A stretch of 64,000 nt of DNA. Origin: Pseudoalteromonas undina. GTDB taxonomy: Bacteria > Pseudomonadota > Gammaproteobacteria > Enterobacterales > Alteromonadaceae. Below the pieces are notes generated by a model, which ran no database searches, was not told the origin of the DNA, and saw nothing but the letters and a program-made list of their open reading frames with translations. A program made the translations under genes and the position numbers. This document shows positions 29,385 through 38,428 of the stretch, piece after piece; positions within the stretch are counted from its first letter, which is position 1; each line of letters opens with the position of its first letter. The stretch covers positions 1 to 64,000 of the forward strand of contig NZ_AHCF03000003.1 in NCBI RefSeq assembly GCF_000238275.3, read 5' to 3'.

Positions 29385-30152
29385 ATGTTTGATTTACCCC
29401 AGCTCAATTTAAAAAATAAAGTATCAGAACAAGAGTGGCAACTACGTGTTGATTTAGCCGCATGTTATCGATTAGTTGACCATTTTCGTTGGGGGGATTT
29501 AATTTATACGCACCTTTCTGCTCGCCTACCGGGCACTGATCATTATTTAGTGAATGCCTTTGGCTTAACGTTTGATGAGATCACTGCATCTAACTTAGTC
29601 AAAGTAGATTTAAATGGCCGCATTATTGACGATACACCCTTTAATATTAACCCTGCAGGGTTCACTATTCACAGTGCCATTCATGAAGTACGCGAGGATG
29701 CCCATTGCGTAATACACCTACACACCAAAGAAACCATTGCGGTTGCAACACAAAAAGAAGGGCTGTTACCGCTAAGTCAGTATTCGATGTTTTCATTGCC
29801 GTCTCTGTCTTACCATGGCTATGAAGGTTTAGCGGTGAATGACGATGAACGTAAACGCCTGCAAACAGATTTAGGCACCACCAATCATATGCTATTGGTC
29901 AACCACGGCGGTTTAACAGTAGGCCCGACGGTAGGCGATGCGCTTATGCGCTTTTATGACCTTCAGCGTGCCTGTGAAATACAGTTAGCCATTCAATCAA
30001 GTGCGCAAGAAGCGACTGCTGTGCCTCAAGCTATTATTGATAACATTTATAACCAAGCGAACGTCGTTCACAGCGGCAGTACAGGGGGCCAGCTAGCATG
30101 GCCTGCCATGTTACGAAAAGCGTATCGTCTTGATCCTAGTTTTGCAAAATAA
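29385..30152 (+). CDS. Class II aldolase/adducin family protein
   Basis: 255 residues with the class II aldolase fold: RWGDLIYTHLSARLPG near the start, a catalytic Glu-type segment, HLHTKETIAVATQKEG giving two zinc-ligand histidines, and NHGGLTVGPTVGDAL with the third. Family members are zinc sugar-phosphate aldolases, epimerases or decarboxylases; some act on diketo-deoxy sugar acids. An ATG at 29361 is in frame, but AAGG at 29374-29377 supports the start at 29385. The enolase-superfamily gene follows 27 bp downstream, probably in one operon. Confidence 0.88.
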   Translation: MFDLPQLNLKNKVSEQEWQLRVDLAACYRLVDHFRWGDLIYTHLSARLPGTDHYLVNAFGLTFDEITASNLVKVDLNGRIIDDTPFNINPAGFTIHSAIHEVREDAHCVIHLHTKETIAVATQKEGLLPLSQYSMFSLPSLSYHGYEGLAVNDDERKRLQTDLGTTNHMLLVNHGGLTVGPTVGDALMRFYDLQRACEIQLAIQSSAQEATAVPQAIIDNIYNQANVVHSGSTGGQLAWPAMLRKAYRLDPSFAK

Positions 30153-30179
30153 CCCACTGAAGGTTAATAAGGAATTTTT

Positions 30180-31355
30180 ATGAAAGTAAATCGCGTTGAA
30201 GTCTTTGATATTCATTGCCCTGATCGTCCTGCATGGACGCCGGTATTTGTTCGAATTCATACCGATGAAGGTATTAGCGGTGTGGGTGAAGCAGGTCTTG
30301 CATACGATTTAGGCCACAGTGCAGCTGCTGCGATGATCAAAGAAATGGCCGATGCCTTTTTAATTGGCCATGACCCGTTTCAAACTGAAAAACTATGGTC
30401 GCGTATGTTGCGTGAAAGTTTTTGGGGTCTAGGTGGTGGGCCGGTGGTTTACGCAGCAATGAGTGCGATTGATACGGCGCTTTGGGATATAAAAGGTAAA
30501 GCATTGGGTTTACCGGTTTATCAGTTGCTTGGCGGTAAAGTTAACGACAAGCTGCGTACTTATGCATCACAGCTGCAGTTTGACTGGGACAGTGAATTTA
30601 AAGCGCTGGTACAGCCACAAGAATATGCAGAAGCGGCACTAAAAGCGGTGGCGGAAGGTTACGATGCGGTAAAGGTCGATCCAATTCAATACGATAAAGA
30701 CGGTAACACCTATTACGACCGCACAAATATTATTTCTCGCCCAGAGATGAAACTATACCGCGCACGTATGCAGGCTATTCGAGAGGCCGTGGGTGACGAA
30801 GTAGATATTATTTTTGAATGTCATAGCTTACCAGGGGCGACATCGGCAATTCAAATTGGTGAAATTGCAGAAGAATTTGACTGTATGTATTTTGAAGAGC
30901 CGGTGAATTACTTAAACCATTCATTACATGCAAAAGTGGCTGATAAAGTGGCTGTGCCTATTGCAGGCGGCGAGCGCTTGTATAACCGCTGGGGTGTACG
31001 TCCTTATTTAGAAGATCAAAGTATTGATGTACTACAGCCAGATATCGGCTTATGTGGTGGCTTTACCGAAACTAAAAAAGTATGTGATTACGCTGATATT
31101 TTTGATGTGCGTATTCAGGCACACGTATGTGGAGGGCCGGTTGCAACGGCGGCATCATTGCACTTAGAAACAGCGATCCCTAACTTTTTAATTCACGAGC
31201 ATCATACTTACGCGATTAAAAAGTGGAATAGAGAGCTATGCTTACAAGATCCACAACCTAAAAATGGTTTTTTTGAAGTATCTGAAGAACCAGGTCTTGG
31301 GATTGAGCTTAACGATGAAATTGTAATGCGCTCACAACGCGTAGAAATAAAATAG
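30180..31355 (+). CDS. Enolase-superfamily (mandelate racemase subgroup) sugar-acid dehydratase
   Basis: 391 residues: capping domain (about 1-125) and TIM barrel. Metal ligands are visible as the Glu of IFECHSLPG, the Glu of FEEPVN and the Glu of GGERLYN; the VKVDP motif and the His of QAHVCGGPVA sit at the acid/base positions. This pattern is shared with D-galactonate/mannonate-type dehydratases. The substrate is not determinable from sequence alone. AAGGA precedes the ATG. Follows the class II aldolase gene, so a step producing a 2-keto-3-deoxy sugar acid for the aldolase is a reasonable inference. Confidence 0.85.
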   Translation: MKVNRVEVFDIHCPDRPAWTPVFVRIHTDEGISGVGEAGLAYDLGHSAAAAMIKEMADAFLIGHDPFQTEKLWSRMLRESFWGLGGGPVVYAAMSAIDTALWDIKGKALGLPVYQLLGGKVNDKLRTYASQLQFDWDSEFKALVQPQEYAEAALKAVAEGYDAVKVDPIQYDKDGNTYYDRTNIISRPEMKLYRARMQAIREAVGDEVDIIFECHSLPGATSAIQIGEIAEEFDCMYFEEPVNYLNHSLHAKVADKVAVPIAGGERLYNRWGVRPYLEDQSIDVLQPDIGLCGGFTETKKVCDYADIFDVRIQAHVCGGPVATAASLHLETAIPNFLIHEHHTYAIKKWNRELCLQDPQPKNGFFEVSEEPGLGIELNDEIVMRSQRVEIK

Positions 31356-31374
31356 TTTACTCTGTTGAGAAATA

Positions 31375-31408
31375 GCCGGTAAGTGAGTTGTCACTTACCG
31401 GCTTTTTT
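31375..31408 (+). terminator. Rho-independent terminator after the aldolase-dehydratase operon
   Basis: 12-bp perfect stem GCCGGTAAGTGA / TCACTTACCGGC with a GTTG tetraloop and T6; its T tract abuts the stop of the converging lipoprotein gene. Confidence 0.94.
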
Positions 31409-31787
31409 ATCGCTGTGGGTTTATTTTACAAAGTACTTGTTTTAGTTCAATGGTTGCCTTGCTATCAAGGTGGCGAACAAAACAGCGCTCTCCTTTAGTC
31501 ACGAGCTCAAATTGATCTGGCATATTAAGTTGCTTGCCCAAAATAGGGTTGCCCTGAGGATCTTTATGATTAAGTTGCTCAAGGGTAACTGTGCTTGAGG
31601 TGACAAAAACATCGTCTGCTAATTGAACCTGCGAGCTATGCAGCAGCTGCGCAATTACGTCGGCTACTTTAGCGCTATTAGGCTCAATTAGTAACGCATG
31701 TTGCAATTTAGGTGTGGGCTCTGAGCTTTGTGCTAAGCACCCACTTAAAAATAGCGAAATTGCAGTTATTGCTAATAAAATCTTCAT
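31407..31787 (-). CDS. Small lipoprotein downstream of an S41 peptidase
   Basis: 126 residues with a lipoprotein signal (MKILLAITAISLFLSGC; lipobox LSGC, Cys 17). The mature part has no family I recognise; it contains a predicted helix around VADVIAQLLHSS and two cysteines (ERCFVRH and VLCKI) that could pair. It begins 3 bp after the S41 peptidase gene, indicating co-transcription and perhaps a shared envelope function. Confidence 0.7.
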   Translation of the reverse strand: MKILLAITAISLFLSGCLAQSSEPTPKLQHALLIEPNSAKVADVIAQLLHSSQVQLADDVFVTSSTVTLEQLNHKDPQGNPILGKQLNMPDQFELVTKGERCFVRHLDSKATIELKQVLCKINPQR

Positions 31788-31790
31788 TGC

Positions 31791-33359
31791 TTATCTCATG
31801 TTATCGCTAAGAATAATATTCTGTTTAAGTACAGTCTGAATTCGCGCGTCTTTTACTTCAGGCATATCGGTGGCGATAGTGGGCGCAAAACCGAGAACAC
31901 TATTTATTGAGCTTGGGGCTGGGCAACTGCCGGTTGCTCTATAACTAAGTGCGGTATTAAGTAAGCCTTCACTTGCATCACCTAAGCGTTTGCTAAAGTC
32001 ATCGGCAACAGCACAGCCTGCAATAAGTACGGGCTGGCGCGCATTATCAATGGTATTTTGCGGTGCAAAGCCATCTGAATATTCACCAAAACCTTTGTTA
32101 TTTTCGCCAGTAAATTGAATGGTAAAATAAGTAGTGTCGCAGTTATCGGTTGGGTAAAAGCCATACGGTTTACCACAGGTGCCAGCCCCTATCTGAATGA
32201 TTTCAACATCGGCTCCGCGCAGCCCGTTAATTATAGCCTCACTGGCTGAGCAGGTGCTGCTGGTGGTGAGTACAAATACCCGATCTAAATTTAACGTTGG
32301 TAATGGGGTGCCTGCAGCTATTGCAGGGTTATTTTCAAAGCCGACAAAACGATTTGTAAAGGGCATGGGGGTAAGTGTTTGCCCTGTGATAGGGTTGGTA
32401 TTGGGGTATTTATCGTTAAAAATAGTGCGTTCAAATATTTTGCCTTGGGTATTGCTACCTGCCACCATATAGCCTACTTGGCTGGCCATTTGTAACAAAC
32501 CACCGCCGTTATAGCGCACATCAATGACTAAATCTTTAATGCTGCTGGCAGCGAGTTGGTTAAAGGCGTTGTAAAGCTGCGTTTCGGCTATCGCGTTGTG
32601 GCTATTAAATTGAAAGTAACCCACATCGCCGTTTGCTAAATCAGTACGTACGTTCATTACTGGTTGCGACTCGATATTTTGAGATGTGAGCGTAACAATG
32701 CGATTTTCATTAGTGCTGATATCCCTAAATACAAATTCGGTAACTTTACCTGTTTGTTCTGGGAATAAACCTGCGTTAATAATAGCTACCTCGCTTGATG
32801 AGGTGGTGTTAATAAAATCAACACCATCAACTTCTAAAAGCTCAAAGCCCCTAATAATATTTTGATTACTAGCAGGGGTATTTGGCTCGGTATAGCTAAC
32901 AATTGCTTGGCGCGGCGCACTACCAGCGATTATTTTTATATTAAAGCCATAACCAAAGCTTAGGCCTGATTGATTTTGTCTTTGCCACTCATCGGTTGGC
33001 AAACTAAAGTGAAAGTTATCTTTTTTCGCACCCGACTCAGTCAGTTGCTCCGTTTTTAAAGTATTAAAGTAATCAATGACGCCTGACGTTAATGCCGGAT
33101 TAGTATCAATAATTTCGTCGTACCATAAGTAGGTTTCGTTACTCCAAGAGCGTAGCCAGTTTTTTTCATTAATTGCTTGGCATTGACCTTTAAATTGCCC
33201 TGAGCTAGCAAATACACCAGAAGCCCAGCCGCTATTGTCTGTTGTTGGGTTAGTCGCATTGTCGCTACCTCCACCGCCACAACCTGTTAATAAAGCGGCT
33301 AGCGAAAAAGGGAGTAATGTGTATTTGAGAGAAGATGAATTAAGAATGGCCATACGCAT
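31791..33359 (-). CDS. S41 family peptidase, predicted lipoprotein (C-terminal processing protease-like)
   Basis: 522 residues, exported and lipidated (lipobox LLTGC followed by GGGGS, Cys about 27). A domain with tryptophan-rich NWLRSWSNETYLWYDEI, a PDZ-like segment (about 145-210) and the S41 catalytic region with the nucleophile in TSSTCSASEAIINGLRG (Ser near residue 371) followed by GAGTCGKPYGFYP. The AIETQL and VIDVRYNGGG segments are typical of tail-specific proteases. The start may be the ATG at 33353 rather than 33359. Confidence 0.85.
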   Translation of the reverse strand: MRMAILNSSSLKYTLLPFSLAALLTGCGGGGSDNATNPTTDNSGWASGVFASSGQFKGQCQAINEKNWLRSWSNETYLWYDEIIDTNPALTSGVIDYFNTLKTEQLTESGAKKDNFHFSLPTDEWQRQNQSGLSFGYGFNIKIIAGSAPRQAIVSYTEPNTPASNQNIIRGFELLEVDGVDFINTTSSSEVAIINAGLFPEQTGKVTEFVFRDISTNENRIVTLTSQNIESQPVMNVRTDLANGDVGYFQFNSHNAIAETQLYNAFNQLAASSIKDLVIDVRYNGGGLLQMASQVGYMVAGSNTQGKIFERTIFNDKYPNTNPITGQTLTPMPFTNRFVGFENNPAIAAGTPLPTLNLDRVFVLTTSSTCSASEAIINGLRGADVEIIQIGAGTCGKPYGFYPTDNCDTTYFTIQFTGENNKGFGEYSDGFAPQNTIDNARQPVLIAGCAVADDFSKRLGDASEGLLNTALSYRATGSCPAPSSINSVLGFAPTIATDMPEVKDARIQTVLKQNIILSDNMR

Positions 33360-33401
33360 GCTCGTTTTTTAAACTGTTGAGCTAAATATAGCGGTTTTCA
33401 T

Positions 33402-34241
33402 TTAGAGTTGATAGAGGCGCGCAGCATTTTTGTAACTCAAATGTTGCCATGTAAGATCATCGCTACATAGGCTTCGATAATGTTGCCATAACTCATTGTA
33501 GTTAATGTTAATTTGGCACACGGGGAAGTTGCTGGCAAACATCACTCTTTGCATACCAAAATGCTTTAAAATATGTGTTAAACACTGCCTTTGCTGCTCG
33601 CTATTAAGCATAAGCAATTCAAAGCCTGAAAACTTCATCGCAACATTAGGCTGTTGTGCGAGTAATTCAATGGCGCGTTGCCAGTTAGCAAGGTTGTGTG
33701 CAAGCCCTGCGTGATTAATGATGATTTGTAAGTCACTAACTTGGTTGGCATAAGAAATAAGTTGCTCGGTGATGTTGAGGTTTTCTATTTCAAATTGCGC
33801 TTCAAAATGCAGTTTTAAGTGGCTCAAGTGGCGCAGGTTATCGAGACAATGAGGGTTCAATAAGCGCGTGGCATCATGACCTTCAGTGATATCTCTAATG
33901 CCGACAAGGGATGAATGTTTTAGATGTTTAAGTGCTAGTTTAAATCCGTTATTTGGCTGGTTAATTGTTGCAAAGCTAATCGCTTTATAAGGTATAGTTT
34001 TAATATGTTTGGCTAACCAGTTTAATTCTTTAACTGGCTGGTTATTATCAAACCCAGCTTCTATGTGCACTAAACCTGCGAGTTCAAAGTTAGTACTTTT
34101 GATCAGTTCAGCAGCGCTGATGGGCTGCTTTATTTTATCTAAGTTAGACCAAGCTGGTGGGTTCGCACCTTGTAGCCAAGTGTATTTACCCTCCAGCAAA
34201 TTAAAAAAGTGCAGATGCGGGTCAATAATTTTAGTGCTCAT
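33402..34241 (-). CDS. Amidohydrolase, COG3618 family (sugar lactonase-like)
   Basis: 279-residue TIM-barrel hydrolase beginning MSTKIIDPHLHFFNL (metal-binding DPHLHF), with IIINHAGLAH and RVMFASNFPV later, typical of the COG3618/fuconolactonase group, several of which open sugar-acid lactones. Its ATG overlaps the stop of the upstream SDR gene by four bases (ATGA), so both are translated together. That pairing, with a dehydratase and aldolase nearby, suggests a sugar-lactone substrate. The exact substrate is unknown. Confidence 0.83.
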   Translation of the reverse strand: MSTKIIDPHLHFFNLLEGKYTWLQGANPPAWSNLDKIKQPISAAELIKSTNFELAGLVHIEAGFDNNQPVKELNWLAKHIKTIPYKAISFATINQPNNGFKLALKHLKHSSLVGIRDITEGHDATRLLNPHCLDNLRHLSHLKLHFEAQFEIENLNITEQLISYANQVSDLQIIINHAGLAHNLANWQRAIELLAQQPNVAMKFSGFELLMLNSEQQRQCLTHILKHFGMQRVMFASNFPVCQININYNELWQHYRSLCSDDLTWQHLSYKNAARLYQL

Positions 34242-34966
34242 TGTGCTGTGTAGCCGCCATCAATACGTTGTAAGCTACCAGTAATAAAGCTGGCATCTGC
34301 ACTTACTAAAAAGCTTACCAGTGCAGCAACTTCATCGGCTTGACCTAAACGGTTGAGCGGTTGTAAGGCGGCTTCTTCTGCAACAATATCGGCTTTGTTA
34401 GCACCACTTCTTTTACAATATGCATCAATTGCATTATGAAATAACGGCGTTTCTATGGTGCCAGGGCACACTGCATTAGCGCGAATATTAAAGCTTGCGT
34501 AATCCAAGGCGGTGGTTTTAGCCATTGAAGCCAATGCGTGCTTAGTTAAGTTATAAGCAAATGAGTTTTGTTTGCCTATAATGGCCTGATCTGAGGCAAT
34601 TAACACAATAGCGCCATCTTGCTGTGCTTTCATTGTTGGTAATACGCTTTGTATAGCCGCGTACGCACCTTTAACATTCAGTGCCATTAACGCATCGAAT
34701 GTCGCTTCATCGGTGTGCTCAATTGTGGCACTTAGATGCTTACCAGCGTTTGAAACAAGTACATCAATACGTTGTGTTTTTTCAATAATAGCCTGTATAC
34801 ACTGGCGTACGGCGGTTACATCACTAACATCACATTGATGAAAAACACCACTCTCACTTGGCTCAATATCTAAGTTATGAACCTGATAGCCGTTAGTTAA
34901 TAATCGCTGTACCACAGCAAAGCCAATGCCTTTAGAGCCACCGGTTACTATTGCAACTTTTGACAT
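34238..34966 (-). CDS. Short-chain dehydrogenase/reductase
   Basis: 242 residues with the classical SDR pattern: TGGSKGIG NAD(P) loop at the start, NAGKH, catalytic Ser in VLIASDQA, YNLTK (YxxxK catalytic Tyr/Lys), PGTIETPL. The start at 34966 follows AGAGGA with a 7-base spacer; an upstream in-frame TTG would place that ribosome-binding site inside the coding region. Likely oxidises a sugar to its lactone for the coupled amidohydrolase, by analogy with fucose/rhamnose non-phosphorylative pathways. Coenzyme and substrate are not determinable. Confidence 0.87.
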   Translation of the reverse strand: MSKVAIVTGGSKGIGFAVVQRLLTNGYQVHNLDIEPSESGVFHQCDVSDVTAVRQCIQAIIEKTQRIDVLVSNAGKHLSATIEHTDEATFDALMALNVKGAYAAIQSVLPTMKAQQDGAIVLIASDQAIIGKQNSFAYNLTKHALASMAKTTALDYASFNIRANAVCPGTIETPLFHNAIDAYCKRSGANKADIVAEEAALQPLNRLGQADEVAALVSFLVSADASFITGSLQRIDGGYTAQ

Positions 34967-34987
34967 ACTTGTTCCTCTAATTAGCAA

Positions 34988-35476
34988 TTAATGTACGTGG
35001 CCGCAACCACCTTCAGCATGAACGTGGCCATGAGAGATTTCTTCGCTTGTTGCTTCACGAACTGATACAACCTCAACATCAAAGGTCAGCGTTTTACCAG
35101 CAAATGGGTGGTTTAAATCACAATCAGCATTAAAGCGGCCTACTTTTACGATAGTCACTTGATGGCGACCCTGATTTGATTGCACCATTGCAGTCATACC
35201 TGGCTTCCACACTTTTACATCGCCTTGTAAATGCTTAAGCGGAATGCGCTGAATTAAATCATCAACACGCTCGCCGTATGATTCACTTGGAGATAACGTT
35301 ACGCTAAATTTATCACCAGCAGTTTTACCTTCAAGTGCGGTTTCTAAACCGGGTAGCATGCCTTCGCTGCCGTGAATGTAACTTAATGGCGCGTCGTTAA
35401 GGCTACTTTCTATTTGTTCACCGGCTTCGCTAAGGGTGTAATGAAATTCAACGGCCGAATTTTTACTGATTTGCAT
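34988..35476 (-). CDS. FKBP-type peptidyl-prolyl isomerase, SlyD-like
   Basis: 162-residue cytosolic prolyl isomerase/chaperone. Core FKBP domain with inserted IF (insert-in-flap) segment, beginning VEFHYTLSEAGEQIESS and containing LPGLETALEGKTAGDKF and DLNHPFAGKTLTFDVEV. The C-terminal tail is a short His-rich metal-binding sequence (HGHVHAEGGCGHVH), shorter than in E. coli SlyD, which helps deliver nickel. Precedes the SDR gene by 21 bp and may share its transcript. Confidence 0.88.
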   Translation of the reverse strand: MQISKNSAVEFHYTLSEAGEQIESSLNDAPLSYIHGSEGMLPGLETALEGKTAGDKFSVTLSPSESYGERVDDLIQRIPLKHLQGDVKVWKPGMTAMVQSNQGRHQVTIVKVGRFNADCDLNHPFAGKTLTFDVEVVSVREATSEEISHGHVHAEGGCGHVH

Positions 35477-35542
35477 GCATGTCTCTTTAAGATTTAAATA
35501 AATTAAAAAGCAATTTTACGCGAAATACTGCGCTTTAGAAAC

Positions 35543-36991
35543 TTAACGGGGATGATTTAATGTATTTTGTAAGTCGAGTAACAGATCTTTTTTAGCCGGT
35601 GTGGTTTTAGGTGTCGCAGCTTGGGGTATAAATAAAACTAACTGAGTCCCAGGCTTTAATACGCTAGATGCTGATAACTTATTCCAACGTGCTAAATCGC
35701 TATGAGCAACGCCATACAACTGACTTATATTCCACAGGTTATCACCGGGCTTAACGTGGTAATCTACCTCGATGGTTGGAATGACGGGCTCTTTTTGTTC
35801 CAAGTAAGGGCTTATTTTATAGTTAATAGTGAGCGATTCAGGTAACGTTTGAGGCTCTCCTAAAATAAGTTTTTCGCCAACACCAATAAAGTTATTTTGC
35901 TTATTATTGAGCTGTTTTAGTGCCTTTAAAGGCAAGCCAAAATGCTTAGCAATACCGTATAGTGTGTCATTTTTTTTGACTATGTATTCGCCTGCAAAAT
36001 TGGCTTTAAAAAAACGGTTTTTTAGTAAAGCTTGTTGCTCAATAGGAAGCAACAAAGTATGCGGGCCATGGGGGGAACTTTGGTTTTTTAAATAACCCCT
36101 ATTAAGAGCATGTAGCTGTTTTACACCCATACCAGAGAGCTTGGCCATAATTGAAAAATCGAACTGTTTTGCCACATTTAACGAGGTGGTCAGTGCTTTA
36201 TAAGGAAGCTTTGGGCGTTTAAATTTTGCCTTAGGGTGTTTTACTAAATAGCTTAATGCTAATAGTTTTGGTACATAGTCAGCGGTTTCTTTTGGTAGGG
36301 TTAGTGCCCAAAAGTCAGTTGACTTCCCTCGTTTTTGATTGCGTTTTATAGCACGTTTAACTCTGCCTTCACCGGTGTTATAGGCTGCAAGTGCATGCAA
36401 CCAATTACCATCAAAACGTTTATGTAAATAGCTTAAGTAATCTAGTGCTGCATCGGTTGAGGCCAGTACATCTTGGCGTCCGTCGTACCATTGATCTGAT
36501 TTAACCCCAAAATGATGTGCAGTTGCTGCAACCAGTTGCCACACACCCACAGCGTGCTCACTTGAGCGGGCGGTAGGTCTAAAGCCACTTTCTACAAATG
36601 GCAGTAATGCCAGTTCCATAGGGAGCTGCTTTTGCTCTACTTTTTTTACGATATGATATAAAAAAGGCTCTGCACGGCGAGATACTATTTTTAAATAATT
36701 CGGTTGTTTTAAATACCAGTTAATGCGTTTCTTTAACGCCTGATTTTGCTCAACCGGTAAATGTAAGTTATCAGCAATATGTGCCCATAAGTCAGTTGGT
36801 TGAGTTACTTTTAGGGCTTTAGGTATTGTTTTTTTATTAATGATTTTTTTGGTGTTTGTAGAGTTCGGCGTGTTTGATTGTGCGGTTTTTTGCTCTACAG
36901 GTGCAGGGACTACAGGCGCAATGATCTCTGGCTGTGTGGTTTTACAGCTACATAGCAATACAATGGCAAAGCATAAGATCAGGTGACGCAT
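35543..36991 (-). CDS. mltD: Membrane-bound lytic murein transglycosylase MltD
   Basis: 482 residues. Lipoprotein signal with lipobox LLCSC at the chosen start (36991, behind AAGGA with 5-base spacing; an upstream in-frame ATG gives a longer, non-signal N-terminus). SLT domain (about 90-240) with catalytic Glu in LPFVESGFRPTARS and AYNTGEGRVKRAI, then two LysM repeats (EYIVKKNDTLYGIAKHFG and DYHVKPGDNLWNISQLYG). It cleaves peptidoglycan to 1,6-anhydro products at the outer membrane. Confidence 0.93.
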   Translation of the reverse strand: MRHLILCFAIVLLCSCKTTQPEIIAPVVPAPVEQKTAQSNTPNSTNTKKIINKKTIPKALKVTQPTDLWAHIADNLHLPVEQNQALKKRINWYLKQPNYLKIVSRRAEPFLYHIVKKVEQKQLPMELALLPFVESGFRPTARSSEHAVGVWQLVAATAHHFGVKSDQWYDGRQDVLASTDAALDYLSYLHKRFDGNWLHALAAYNTGEGRVKRAIKRNQKRGKSTDFWALTLPKETADYVPKLLALSYLVKHPKAKFKRPKLPYKALTTSLNVAKQFDFSIMAKLSGMGVKQLHALNRGYLKNQSSPHGPHTLLLPIEQQALLKNRFFKANFAGEYIVKKNDTLYGIAKHFGLPLKALKQLNNKQNNFIGVGEKLILGEPQTLPESLTINYKISPYLEQKEPVIPTIEVDYHVKPGDNLWNISQLYGVAHSDLARWNKLSASSVLKPGTQLVLFIPQAATPKTTPAKKDLLLDLQNTLNHPR

Positions 36992-37047
36992 TTTGTTCCT
37001 TTTTAAAAAATATATTTCCATATTTTAACACAATCCATTGTGTTCAG

Positions 37048-38067
37048 TTATTGACTGTTTTTAGCGCGAAGTAATCCCGATTGCAAAAATAAGTTACTTG
37101 ATTTTATATCAAGTGGTTCTTGTTGGTAAGGTTTTAGTACTTCACTTGGGAATTTTTTTTGTAATTGCTCAATACTGGCTTCAGGGTTGTTTTTAACCTG
37201 CTCCGTAATTGCTTCTAAAAACGTGAGTGACTGTTTTAATTTAATTTTATCGACTAAATTGCCATGGCCAGGAACGAAAAGTGACAGCGAATTATTATTT
37301 ATATATTTTTTTAATAAACTTTGCCATTGTTTAAGCTCGCCATGCCCAGGGTAGGGAAGCCAGTCAATGATATCACCACCTATTAAGGTTTTACCTTTGT
37401 CGGCAAGCAGTGTTAGATCGCCATTAGTATGTGCCTGATGCGGGTTGATAGTTAATACATAATTTCCTAAATCTAATGTTTTAGGCTCACTAATACTCAT
37501 TTTTGGTGGTGTTAGTTGATAATTCTGCCAGCGAAATAAGCGTGTTTTAGCGCGAGTGAGCTTTTCTCGCCATTGAGCTTGCTCGGCATCGGGTAAGGTG
37601 GCTAATCGCTGATAGCTCAACTCAATGCTTTTCTCGAACCCCTCTAGCTTGTCTGTTAATGCTTGCTGATAACGCGAAAAGTCGTTAGCGACTTGTTGGT
37701 GAGAAATCAGTTTTGCGTCTGGGAAGTAATGCTGCATAACCGCCATGCCCAGCAAGTGATCGTCATGAAAATGAGTGGCAACTAAGTAACATAAAGGCGT
37801 CTTTAGCTGTTGTTTTAGTTCGGTAACCAGTTGTTCTACTGCTGCAAAGTTACCACTGGCATCTACCAGTAAGGCACACTCACTGCCCTGAATTAACACT
37901 TGATTAGAGTCGTAAAAACGTAACCTATCTGGCTGCTTGATAAATCGAATATTAGCCGATAACGATTGCCACTCAACTGCTGCATTGCTTTTTGTATGTA
38001 TAAATAGACAGATTAAAGGCAGTAAGCACTTACCTATTTTTTGAGCTTTAGTTAAAAGTGGTTGCAT
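37048..38067 (-). CDS. Exported metallo-beta-lactamase-fold hydrolase
   Basis: 339 residues with an N-terminal signal peptide (MQPLLTKAQKIGKCLLPLIC ... SNAA). The MBL zinc motif THFHDDHLLG is present, with further ligands in HQAHTNGD and GHGNLVD. No close functional relative can be named; subclass-B beta-lactamase or a lactonase/phosphodiesterase role is possible. Immediately downstream of mltD's 5' end on the same strand but 26 bp apart, so co-transcription with mltD is possible. Confidence 0.8.
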   Translation of the reverse strand: MQPLLTKAQKIGKCLLPLICLFIHTKSNAAVEWQSLSANIRFIKQPDRLRFYDSNQVLIQGSECALLVDASGNFAAVEQLVTELKQQLKTPLCYLVATHFHDDHLLGMAVMQHYFPDAKLISHQQVANDFSRYQQALTDKLEGFEKSIELSYQRLATLPDAEQAQWREKLTRAKTRLFRWQNYQLTPPKMSISEPKTLDLGNYVLTINPHQAHTNGDLTLLADKGKTLIGGDIIDWLPYPGHGELKQWQSLLKKYINNNSLSLFVPGHGNLVDKIKLKQSLTFLEAITEQVKNNPEASIEQLQKKFPSEVLKPYQQEPLDIKSSNLFLQSGLLRAKNSQ

Positions 38068-38092
38068 CTTTTTCTCTAGCTATATTTTGACG

Positions 38093-38127
38093 GTAAAAAC
38101 AATAAAAGCGCAAAATGCGCTTTTATT
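38093..38127 (-). terminator. Rho-independent terminator of zapA
   Basis: 11-bp stem AATAAAAGCGC / GCGCTTTTATT with an AAAAT loop; read on the minus strand it is followed by GTTTTTA. It includes the zapA stop codon. Confidence 0.75.
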
Positions 38128-38428
38128 TAGTGTGTTCAGAGTTTGAGCTTAAGTATTGACTCAACTTATCAATCAATTGATCTTGATGCTCAAGCTCAAC
38201 TGATTTTTGAGTTTTTGCTTCAAGCAATTCGTGGCTTAAATTCAAAGCAGCCATAAGTAATGCTTTTTGATCGTTTCTGACAGTTGAACGTTGTTTCATT
38301 TGTTCAACTAAATCATTCAGATTTTTGGCGGCCGCTTTTAGTGCCTCTTCTTGCCCAGCCGGACAAGCAAATTGCTGCTCTTTACCAAGCAATTCAACAG
38401 TGACTCGCTGGTTTTGCAGCTCAGACAT
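38123..38428 (-). CDS. zapA: Cell division protein ZapA
   Basis: 101-residue FtsZ-ring stabiliser: an N-terminal beta domain (QRVTVELLGKEQQFACPAGQEEALKAAAKNLNDLVEQM) followed by a C-terminal coiled coil, as in E. coli ZapA. Its start overlaps the stop of the preceding coiled-coil gene by one base. No 6S RNA or fthfs-type gene follows it, unlike in Escherichia coli. Confidence 0.93.
   Translation of the reverse strand: MSELQNQRVTVELLGKEQQFACPAGQEEALKAAAKNLNDLVEQMKQRSTVRNDQKALLMAALNLSHELLEAKTQKSVELEHQDQLIDKLSQYLSSNSEHTK

Noticed and set aside
38041..38122. 6S RNA after zapA, as in Escherichia coli
   Set aside because: The space is only about 50 bp and holds just a terminator, so no 6S RNA fits.
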